Below, piece after piece: positions 1-6,518 of a DNA stretch of 17,092 bases. The position numbers and the translations under genes are program-made. Positions within the stretch are counted from its first letter, which is position 1; each line of letters starts with the position of its first letter. The notes below the pieces were generated by a model. That model saw nothing but the letters and a program-made list of their open reading frames with translations. It was not told the DNA's origin and did not search any database. This DNA is from an uncultured Legionella sp. (lineage in GTDB: Bacteria > Pseudomonadota > Gammaproteobacteria > Legionellales > Legionellaceae): assembly GCA_903885895.1 (NCBI GenBank), contig CAISKC010000274.1:1-17092 (forward strand). The letters are read 5' to 3'.

Positions 1-586
1 CATGAACATTCATCGAGTTCGTGATATTATTTTGAGTATTATAAAGTTTATGTAAATCACGAACACATTCAGACCGTGCTTTGGATAACTCGCTTCGCAC
101 CCAATCTGTGTCGCGTTGCACTTCTTGTAATGCTGCATAAAACTCAGTGTTGATGCCCGTTTCACAAACGCCCATTGCTCTAATAATGGAGCTTAACAAG
201 GTTTTCTTCGCAGCATTGGATAATTTAAACCGCGGATCTTCCGTTGTATATAAGAATAAAAAGTCTTCAAAATAATTATTACATTGCTCTAAAGAAAGAT
301 TATATAGACTCACGGCAGTACTATTTCGTTTGTCTTTAAACGCATTCAATCGGCTTTTAACTTCCTCAGTAGTCAATTGGTTGGGCCTATCAGACTCCGC
401 AAATACCGGTAAACTTCCCGAAAACTGAGCGATTAAAAACGCCCATTTATCTTTCACATTTTTCGTTTGATATTGGGGATCTCTACTCAGAATAGCCGCT
501 GTTTTGGCAGCTAAATAAGCTTCTCCAGAAGGTAATTTATACATTTCTTGTGCAGAAAAAAAGAACGCTTCTCGATGATGAAACAT
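1..586 (-). CDS. Hypothetical helical protein, 3'-truncated by window edge
   Basis: An open frame runs from an ATG at 584-586 to the window edge without a stop, giving 195 complete codons. An AGGA Shine-Dalgarno sequence lies about 10 nt upstream of the ATG. The protein starts MFHHREAFFFSAQEMYKL. It has no signal peptide or membrane segment. It looks soluble and mostly helical, with a charged segment (RDTDWVRSELSKARSE) near the visible end that could be amphipathic or coiled. I do not recognise the family. Soluble, helical, orphan proteins beginning with no export signal are common among intracellular-pathogen effector candidates, but nothing here proves secretion. It follows rnhB on the same strand after 92 bp and may have its own promoter. 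The remainder lies outside the window, so total length and C-terminal domains are unknown. Confidence 0.75.
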   Translation of the reverse strand, partial: MFHHREAFFFSAQEMYKLPSGEAYLAAKTAAILSRDPQYQTKNVKDKWAFLIAQFSGSLPVFAESDRPNQLTTEEVKSRLNAFKDKRNSTAVSLYNLSLEQCNNYFEDFLFLYTTEDPRFKLSNAAKKTLLSSIIRAMGVCETGINTEFYAALQEVQRDTDWVRSELSKARSECVRDLHKLYNTQNNITNSMNVH

Positions 587-678
587 AGTGACAGATTCCT
601 ATGTTATTTTTAAAGGCGCGCAACTGTACCATATATTTGGCTTTATGAATACAAAAAAATCAACACGGCAAATAAATA

Positions 679-1221
679 TTACAGGAAGTTTTTAGTAAAA
701 CTCTTGCGATGAATGGGACAGAGCCCTAACGTACGTAACGCAATTTGATGTTGCGCTGTGCCATATCCTTTGTGGGCCGCGAAGCCGTAGCCGGGATAAA
801 TTGTATCCATCGAGATCATTTCGCTATCTCGATAAACTTTGGCTAAAATGGATGCTGCGCTAATTTGGTAGATCAGGCTATCCCCTTTGACCACAGGATG
901 ACAGAGCATATTGACCTCTGGTACATACAAACCATCTACCCAAACTTCCGTTGGGGTCGCGGCCAATGCCTCTATTGCACGCTGCATGGCTAATAAAGTG
1001 GCATGATGAATGTTTAAGCCATCAATTTCATCTACCTCAGCTCGTCCGAATGCGTAAGCATGCGCATGGGTTTTGATTTGCTCTGCTAATAGTTCTCTTT
1101 TTTTAGGAGTCAGGCATTTAGAGTCTTTGATCCCGGGAATCTGCACATCTAAAATAACAGCTGCTGCAACCACAGGCCCAGCCAAAGGGCCGCGCCCTAC
1201 TTCATCTACACCAGCTTTCAT
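679..1221 (-). CDS. rnhB: Ribonuclease HII
   Basis: RNase HII cleaves the RNA strand of RNA-DNA hybrids and initiates removal of single ribonucleotides misincorporated into DNA. The 180-residue product opens with the family signature GVDEVGRGPLAGPVV. The four expected acidic metal ligands are visible: D6 and E7 in that motif, D96 in WVDG and D114 in KGDS. The SAASILAKVYRD helix that follows is typical. It is slightly shorter than the E. coli enzyme (about 198 residues) because it has almost no N-terminal extension, although the catalytic start is intact. The ATG overlaps the TGA of the upstream transporter gene by 4 nt (ATGA), which favours this start and suggests translational coupling. It is the last tightly packed gene of the accA-tilS-transporter-rnhB run. 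Confidence 0.95.
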   Translation of the reverse strand: MKAGVDEVGRGPLAGPVVAAAVILDVQIPGIKDSKCLTPKKRELLAEQIKTHAHAYAFGRAEVDEIDGLNIHHATLLAMQRAIEALAATPTEVWVDGLYVPEVNMLCHPVVKGDSLIYQISAASILAKVYRDSEMISMDTIYPGYGFAAHKGYGTAQHQIALRTLGLCPIHRKSFTKNFL

Positions 1222-2477
1222 AAATTCTCTATCCCCAAGGCTTCTTCACGACGATAGAAATATAAACTAATGCAGACACAAACAAAATACAATAGCGCTA
1301 TGTATCCCACATATTGCGCGATAGCCAAATTACCATTGACTGAAAAGAGTGCATTACCAATTTCTATCCCGGCCGCCATACAACACATCGACGACATACT
1401 AATTAACGCGGCCGTTGTCCCAGTCCCAATTTGAGTGACAAATAATATAAATCGATATAAAGCCGTCACAGCTATCCCGTACCCAAGACTATATATGACC
1501 AACCCTGGCATCAACCCGAATGGCTCTGGCCCATAATAATAAGGATACAACCACATAATCAGTAACCCTATAAATAAAATAATGCTACCAATGACCGTAA
1601 GTTGCATCACTGCAAAACGGCGGGACCAGCGCGACAATAAGATATTTCCTAAAATAAACGCACCAAATACAGGTATTTGCCACATGCCATACATAAACAA
1701 AGACATATGCGCGTGACTCACCAGCATCACCGGAGACAAGGCAATCCATACCACACAAGGAATAGCCATCAAACCATATGCAATGGAACCAAATACAAAA
1801 ACACGATGCTTCATCAACTCTTTATAATTGGCCAAAATCGTAGACAATGCCAATGAGACAGGCTTGATCATTTTTCCATCATTTTTGATCTGCCCCACAG
1901 ATTCAGGCATGTAATGCCACAAACCCCATAATGCCACCAAAGACAAGCCGCCAATCATATAAAATATTGAGCGCCAAGTCGTATATTGCAAAAGCGCTGT
2001 GCCAGCCAATGGCCCTAGTAAAGGAGCCAAAATCGCTACATTGGCCATGATGGCAATCATGCGAATCGCATCTTCGTCAGAGAATATTTCTTGTAATAAT
2101 GCGTAACCCACCACATTGATATAGCACAAGCCCATGCCTTCAAAAAAACGACCCAATAAAAATTGATCGATGGTATGCACCCAGGGCAACATCAAGGTAC
2201 ACAGTGAAAATAGCACGCTACCCGCCAGCATCACCGGTCGCCGTCCAAACCGATCGGAAAGCGGACCTAACAATAACTGCAGCGACGCGCCGCCTAAAAT
2301 ATAAGCGGTCAATGAAGTAGCAATCTTGGATTCATCAGCATGAAAACCATGTACCACAGATAACATGCCAGGCATGATCATATCATTCGCAATGTAGACT
2401 AAGAATTCATAAAGAACCAAGCAAGCAGCGAATATCAGGGCATGTTTGCGCGTAATAGGGATGAGAGGCTTGATCAT
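1218..2477 (-). CDS. mdfA: MdfA-type multidrug MFS transporter
   Basis: This is a 419-residue major facilitator superfamily protein with about 12 hydrophobic segments, expected in the inner membrane as a drug/proton antiporter. It closely resembles E. coli MdfA. The first helix reads LVLYEFLVYIANDMIMPG, placing E24 and D32 at the positions of the MdfA proton/substrate acidic residues E26 and D34. GPLSDRFGRRPV (71-82) is MFS motif A. R110 in LLGRFFEGMG corresponds to MdfA R112, and the antiporter motif C region reads APLLGPLAG. Length matches MdfA (about 410). The gene starts 15 nt after the tilS stop and its stop overlaps the rnhB start, so it lies inside a housekeeping operon. The actual substrate cannot be read from sequence; a role in drug or metabolite export is a family-level inference. 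Confidence 0.9.
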   Translation of the reverse strand: MIKPLIPITRKHALIFAACLVLYEFLVYIANDMIMPGMLSVVHGFHADESKIATSLTAYILGGASLQLLLGPLSDRFGRRPVMLAGSVLFSLCTLMLPWVHTIDQFLLGRFFEGMGLCYINVVGYALLQEIFSDEDAIRMIAIMANVAILAPLLGPLAGTALLQYTTWRSIFYMIGGLSLVALWGLWHYMPESVGQIKNDGKMIKPVSLALSTILANYKELMKHRVFVFGSIAYGLMAIPCVVWIALSPVMLVSHAHMSLFMYGMWQIPVFGAFILGNILLSRWSRRFAVMQLTVIGSIILFIGLLIMWLYPYYYGPEPFGLMPGLVIYSLGYGIAVTALYRFILFVTQIGTGTTAALISMSSMCCMAAGIEIGNALFSVNGNLAIAQYVGYIALLYFVCVCISLYFYRREEALGIENL

Positions 2478-2492
2478 AACGCTACACTTACT

Positions 2493-3815
2493 CTAGTTTT
2501 TGTAGGTACTGATAGTGTAACGCTCACTTGGGTCATCCGACAAGAGCAAATCACTCTGTGCGTAATCTGGGACAACTCGCAATTGGTCATTCACATAAAC
2601 CAAAGGCCATTGTGTTCTGTCCCAGGGTGGGATAAGCCAGCTTTGAAATAATTTTTTCAAACATTGGGTTTGACCATGCCAATGCAGGCTTTCCCCGCCC
2701 GTACGAACTTTCACTTCGATGCGGCTAGCGTGCGAAATAGGCGTACCGTGCACAGGATCGGGCGTGGCCACAACAAACCAATTGTCAGTCCAAGCAATAG
2801 GTTCGGGAAAATTATCCCAAACCAAATTCTGCGGCATACTCGCATTGGCTGCCACCAGATATAAAGTTTGTCGATAACGCCGCACCTGCCAATCCTCCCA
2901 TTGCACATTTGGCATAGCATCTTGGCCAGCATGAACGACCGTTTGTAAAATTTGTTGAATACATGCATGAGTTGGCGACCGATGCCCATGATATTTCAAC
3001 CAAGCCCGCAGTACTTGCGTACAACGCACTGTATCGGCCAAAAGCTCAGCTGTCATCTCTAGTTTCAGTTGCGACAGATCAGGACAATCTAGCTCAATCC
3101 AAGCATCTAACGCTTTTTTTGCTTGTTGGCAATGCTGTGCACTGGTCGCAACAGTTGCGACAAGATTGGGCCATTTAACTTGAAGCAAAGGGATAATTTG
3201 CTGGCGTAAATATCCACGTGACCATTCCGATGCCGCATTCATCTCATCTTCAATCCATTGCAAGCCATGCCGTTGTGCATACTCATACACGTCTTGACGG
3301 GGAGATTGGAGCAAAGGGCGCAATAACACACCTTTCCCACATACGCGCTGCTCAGGCATCGCGCATAGCCCATCTAAGCCTGTCCCACGCAATAAATTCA
3401 ATAACACTGTCTCAGCTTGGTCATTTTGATGATGCGCCAACAACAATGCATCCTGAGTGGTAACAAAATCATCAAAAACTTGATAGCGCGCCACTCTCGC
3501 ACGCTCCTCAAGATTTGCGCCAGGCACAACACCTACTCGGATCCCCTTATATGTCACACCGAGACGTTGACAATATTGTTGACAATGATCAAACCATTGA
3601 TCGGCATAAGAACTCAAACCATGGTGCACATGGATGGCTGTGATGCGCTGCAGAAGCTCTGGACACGCTGCCACCATCGTCAGCAATACGGTAGAATCTA
3701 GCCCACCACTATACCCAATATAGATATGTTCGTACTGGCTCAGACGCTGTCGCCAAGCATGACTGAGCCCTGTCACGTCATTAATCACAGGCCCCCATTG
3801 CCATCCACTTCTCAT
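2493..3815 (-). CDS. tilS: tRNA(Ile)-lysidine synthetase
   Basis: TilS converts C34 of the tRNA-Ile CAU anticodon to lysidine using lysine and ATP, so that this tRNA reads AUA and is charged with isoleucine. It is an essential cytosolic enzyme. The N-terminal PP-loop ATP pyrophosphatase motif is YSGGLDSTVLL (SGGLDS at 36-41), followed by HVHHGLS and the AHHQNDQAETVLLNLLRGTG segment. The C-terminal TilS_C domain is seen in CLKKLFQSWLIPPWDR. Length (440) fits the family (about 430). The start is uncertain: the ATG at 3813-3815 lies 35 nt inside accA and puts the P-loop about 15 residues further in than in E. coli. GTG codons 10 (3786-3788) and 14 (3774-3776) are alternatives. Either way the gene overlaps or abuts accA and is co-transcribed with it. 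Confidence 0.94.
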   Translation of the reverse strand: MRSGWQWGPVINDVTGLSHAWRQRLSQYEHIYIGYSGGLDSTVLLTMVAACPELLQRITAIHVHHGLSSYADQWFDHCQQYCQRLGVTYKGIRVGVVPGANLEERARVARYQVFDDFVTTQDALLLAHHQNDQAETVLLNLLRGTGLDGLCAMPEQRVCGKGVLLRPLLQSPRQDVYEYAQRHGLQWIEDEMNAASEWSRGYLRQQIIPLLQVKWPNLVATVATSAQHCQQAKKALDAWIELDCPDLSQLKLEMTAELLADTVRCTQVLRAWLKYHGHRSPTHACIQQILQTVVHAGQDAMPNVQWEDWQVRRYRQTLYLVAANASMPQNLVWDNFPEPIAWTDNWFVVATPDPVHGTPISHASRIEVKVRTGGESLHWHGQTQCLKKLFQSWLIPPWDRTQWPLVYVNDQLRVVPDYAQSDLLLSDDPSERYTISTYKN

Positions 3816-4737
3816 ATCTCCGGCTTAATAATTCTGCAACTGATAACGTTTTCAATTGGTATATTTCATGCAACAAAGCATCTTTAATAGTAGAAGCCAT
3901 TAAAGGTAAATCGCGATGCGCGCCGCCTAATGGTTCTGGTAAAACACTATCAATCAAACCATGTTGCAGAATTTGTTCAGCAGAAATACCCATAGCACGC
4001 GCAGCATCCGGAGCTTTAGCAGGATCTTTCCATAAAATAGATGCACAACCTTCGGGAGAAATCACCGCATAAATCGCATACTGCAGCATGATCACCCGGT
4101 CACCCACTCCAATCGCCAACGCGCCTCCAGAACCGGCTTCTCCCGTTACCACACAGATAATGGGCGTTTCTAAAGTCGACATAGCTTGGAGGTTACGAGC
4201 AATAGCCTCAGATTGATTGCGCTCTTCGGCGCCAATCCCTGGATAAGCACCTGCTGTATCGATGAACGTCACCACTGGTAATTTGAATTTCTCAGCTAAT
4301 TGCATCAGACGCAAGGCTTTACGATATTCCTCTGGTCGCGCCATACCAAAATTTCGATATACCTTTTCTTTGGTCCGCTTACCTTTTTGGTGACCCAAGA
4401 TCATCACAGGTTCACCATTCAAACGCGCTATGCCACCAATAATGGCTGGCGCCGCAGAATTATGCCTATCCCCATGCAATTCATCGAAATCAGTAAAAAT
4501 CAATTCAATATAGTCGGTTGTCTGCGGCCGCAATGGATGGCGCGCCATTTGCGCAACTTGCCACGGCTCTAAGCGCGAAAAAATATGTTCCGTCAATTCC
4601 ATGGATTTGGTCTGTAAGCGCGTAATTTCCTCGCTCAAATTAATTTGACTGTCCCCACCACTGACCATGCGCAGGGCTTCAATTTTCTGGTTTAATTCTT
4701 CGATTGGTTGTTCAAAATCTAAAAACTGTAGGCTCAT
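3781..4737 (-). CDS. accA: Acetyl-CoA carboxylase carboxyltransferase subunit alpha
   Basis: AccA pairs with AccD to transfer the carboxyl group from biotin on AccB to acetyl-CoA, giving malonyl-CoA, the committed step of fatty-acid synthesis. The product is 318 residues (E. coli 319) and begins MSLQFLDFEQPIEELNQK, nearly the E. coli N terminus, which fixes the start. Family motifs include GHQKGKRTKEK (115-125), GAYPGIGAEER (163-173), the oxyanion-hole glycine run GEAGSGGALAIG (199-210) and SPEGCASILWK (227-237). It is the first gene of the minus-strand operon and overlaps tilS. Across a 75-bp gap it diverges from the phosphopantetheinyl transferase and biotin ligase genes, whose products serve the same pathway. 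Confidence 0.97.
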   Translation of the reverse strand: MSLQFLDFEQPIEELNQKIEALRMVSGGDSQINLSEEITRLQTKSMELTEHIFSRLEPWQVAQMARHPLRPQTTDYIELIFTDFDELHGDRHNSAAPAIIGGIARLNGEPVMILGHQKGKRTKEKVYRNFGMARPEEYRKALRLMQLAEKFKLPVVTFIDTAGAYPGIGAEERNQSEAIARNLQAMSTLETPIICVVTGEAGSGGALAIGVGDRVIMLQYAIYAVISPEGCASILWKDPAKAPDAARAMGISAEQILQHGLIDSVLPEPLGGAHRDLPLMASTIKDALLHEIYQLKTLSVAELLSRRYEKWMAMGACD

Positions 4738-4750
4738 CTAGGTACCAAAG

Positions 4751-4779
4751 TTGTATGTGGGGCTAAAAAGTAGCATAAT
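4751..4779 (+). promoter_or_regulatory. Candidate sigma-70 promoter for the PPTase-birA pair
   Basis: TTGTAT (4751-4756) and CATAAT (4774-4779) are separated by exactly 17 nt. The -10 matches consensus at five of six positions and the -35 at three. Predicted transcription start is near 4786, leaving a leader of about 27 nt before the ATG at 4813. It was assigned by eye and overlaps a weaker opposite-strand candidate for accA. Confidence 0.45.
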
Positions 4780-4795
4780 TGGCGAAACAAATCAA
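4767..4795 (-). promoter_or_regulatory. Weak candidate promoter for the accA operon
   Basis: On the minus strand TTGATT (4790-4795) and TACTTT (4767-4772) are 17 nt apart. The -10 is poor (three of six). It is listed because the accA operon needs a promoter in or near this gap and because it would interleave with the divergent plus-strand candidate. Confidence 0.25.
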
Positions 4796-4812
4796 AATAG
4801 CTGTTAATCGGC

Positions 4813-5568
4813 ATGCCATTTCGCATAGCGCAAACCGGTACGCATTTCCCGTTTTCAACCCTCCCAGAACAAGATTTTCGTCTTGCCGCGCAGCGCATCG
4901 ATATTTGGCAATACCCACTTACAACGCTCTGGTCAGAGGCTGAAACGCTGTTAAACACTGAGGAATTACAACGTGCCAAGCGCTTTCACTTCGAGCGTCA
5001 TCAACGGCGTTTTACCATAGCACGTGCGATGTTACGTCTGATTCTAGCTCGGTACCTCGATCTAAAGCCACATGATTTGGAATTTTCCACCAATGCCTAT
5101 GGCAAACCTTTTTTAACTCATCCCAGCCAAATTCAATTCAATTTAAGCCATTCCCAAGATCTTGCTTTATTAGCCATTGGCCAAGAACACCACGTAGGAA
5201 TTGATATTGAGTTTTTTTCTAGCCGCCCTTTTCAAGGCATCAGCAATTTGATGTTTTCAGCACAAGAAATCCAAGCTTATGAGCGAGTCCCTGCAAATAT
5301 ACGCGCTTTGACTTTTTTTCATGTTTGGGCGCAAAAAGAAGCGTTTATCAAGGCATCTGGAATGGGACTCTCTTATCCCACACAGACCTTTGATGTACCG
5401 GTCTTCCCCCCTACCGATGCAGAAATAGTCGATGAACGACATGCCATGCTCTGGCGTATGCGCTCCTTTATGCCTAAAATTGCTTGCTGGGGCGCAGTAT
5501 GCCATCATCCCAGCATTCAAACGCTCCGCTATCGCGCACTGACGCAGGATCCCCATGCTTTTAAATGA
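4813..5568 (+). CDS. 4'-phosphopantetheinyl transferase, Sfp/Gsp type
   Basis: These enzymes attach the 4'-phosphopantetheine arm of CoA to a serine of acyl or peptidyl carrier proteins. The 251-residue product has the Sfp-type size and motif order: NLSHS at 110-114, GIDIE at 129-133 and WAQKEAFIKASGMGL at 172-186. D131, E133 and E176 are the expected magnesium ligands. This is the two-half 'Sfp' architecture, not the about 120-residue AcpS type. The gene has no strong Shine-Dalgarno sequence before its ATG. Its end overlaps birA by 14 nt, implying coupled expression. It could act on fatty-acid ACP, which the divergent accA neighbour suggests, or on a polyketide/peptide synthase carrier elsewhere in the genome. 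Sequence alone does not decide, so no gene symbol is given. Confidence 0.92.
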   Translation: MPFRIAQTGTHFPFSTLPEQDFRLAAQRIDIWQYPLTTLWSEAETLLNTEELQRAKRFHFERHQRRFTIARAMLRLILARYLDLKPHDLEFSTNAYGKPFLTHPSQIQFNLSHSQDLALLAIGQEHHVGIDIEFFSSRPFQGISNLMFSAQEIQAYERVPANIRALTFFHVWAQKEAFIKASGMGLSYPTQTFDVPVFPPTDAEIVDERHAMLWRMRSFMPKIACWGAVCHHPSIQTLRYRALTQDPHAFK

Positions 5569-6370
5569 AGCCCTCATTCGCCAACATTTGCAAACAGCTG
5601 GATTTCACGATCCCGTAGGACTACATGTATTAGCCAGCGTAGATTCAACCAATCAATATCTCAAAGACTTACCGCCATGTCCCGAAATCACCTTATGCTG
5701 TGCGGAAACCCAAACACAAGGTCGCGGTCGCTTTCAACGCGCTTGGTTCTCCCCGCATGCCGAGAATATTTATTGTTCTATACGTTGGCATTTTCCCAGT
5801 ACCACTCCAGCCTTGTCGACTTTAAGCCTAATTATCAGTCTCGCAGTGCTGCGTACATTGCAGAACTTACAAATCTCTGAAGAAATCGCCATCAAATGGC
5901 CAAATGACTTGTTATGGCAAGACAAAAAATTATGCGGAATTTTATTAGAGTCGACACAACAGACGAAACATGATTTGCAAATTGTTGTGGGAATTGGTCT
6001 CAATGTGAATAGTGACCCTCAGCAACATCAGGGAAATACTGTCCCAAACAGGCCTTGGTGCTCTCTGTATGAAATAACCCAAAAAACCTACGACCGCAAT
6101 GCATTGATTGCCCAATTATTGATGAATGTACATCGATATATCACACAATTCAAAGCCACGGGCTTTGTACCATTTCTACCTCTTTGGCAAGCAGCAGATT
6201 ATTTATATCAGAAACAGATCACAATTGTACGTGCTAACCAAACACTACAAGGTCTTGCACAAGGGATCACCCCAGTAGGAGAGTTGATAGTGATGGATCA
6301 CGCGCAGCATGTACACCATTTTGCTTGTGGAGAAGCGTCTATCGCGCGTTCAGATCAGGCGATCGAATAA
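5555..6370 (+). CDS. birA: Biotin-[acetyl-CoA carboxylase] ligase (no HTH repressor domain)
   Basis: The enzyme makes biotinyl-AMP and transfers biotin to the AccB lysine, activating acetyl-CoA carboxylase. Core motifs are present in order: STN at 31-33, the biotinyl-AMP loop GRGR (56-59) followed by W64, KWPNDLLW at 114-121, KLCGIL (125-130) with the catalytic lysine, and GIGLNVN at 146-152. A C-terminal BPL_C-like segment ends in GEASI. The protein is 271 residues, about 50 shorter than E. coli BirA. It starts directly at the catalytic domain and lacks the winged-helix DNA-binding domain, so it should be a ligase but not a repressor of biotin operons. AGGA at 5546-5549 precedes the ATG by 5 nt, inside the end of the PPTase gene. 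Confidence 0.95.
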   Translation: MLLNEALIRQHLQTAGFHDPVGLHVLASVDSTNQYLKDLPPCPEITLCCAETQTQGRGRFQRAWFSPHAENIYCSIRWHFPSTTPALSTLSLIISLAVLRTLQNLQISEEIAIKWPNDLLWQDKKLCGILLESTQQTKHDLQIVVGIGLNVNSDPQQHQGNTVPNRPWCSLYEITQKTYDRNALIAQLLMNVHRYITQFKATGFVPFLPLWQAADYLYQKQITIVRANQTLQGLAQGITPVGELIVMDHAQHVHHFACGEASIARSDQAIE

Positions 6371-6377
6371 TAAACCA

Positions 6378-6400
6378 TGTCATTCTCGCGTAAGCGAGAT
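6378..6400. repeat. REP-like palindrome
   Basis: A hairpin has stem TCTCGC (6384-6389) and GCGAGA (6394-6399) around a GTAA loop, just after the birA stop. Its first 19 bases fit the pattern TGTCRTYCYCGCGYARGCG, shared with the sequence at 16887-16905. There is no T-run on the plus strand, so it is not a canonical terminator for birA, though it may stabilise the mRNA 3' end. Confidence 0.5.
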
Positions 6401-6433
6401 AACTGTCCAACAGACTTCCCACTGACTTTAGCT

Positions 6434-6465
6434 AAAAAAAATAAATCCCCGCCTGCGCGGGGATT
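6434..6465 (-). terminator. Rho-independent terminator of the beta-barrel/thaumatin-like operon
   Basis: A perfect 9-bp GC-rich stem (AATCCCCGC at 6444-6452, GCGGGGATT at 6457-6465) surrounds a CTGC loop. Reading the minus strand, it is followed by a T-rich stretch ending in eight T residues (6434-6441). It lies about 55 nt downstream of the minus-strand stop codon at 6519. The stem-loop resembles the repeat at 16892-16910, so a dispersed palindrome may serve as the terminator. Confidence 0.85.
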
Positions 6466-6518
6466 ATCGAAAAGCATGACCCGCCTAAGCGAGCACGGCC
6501 GAGTTCAACCCGCTCTGT

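Noticed and set aside
5555..6370. birA as a truncated gene because the HTH domain is missing
   Set aside because: It has a strong ribosome site and complete catalytic and C-terminal domains; ligases without the repressor domain are a normal class.
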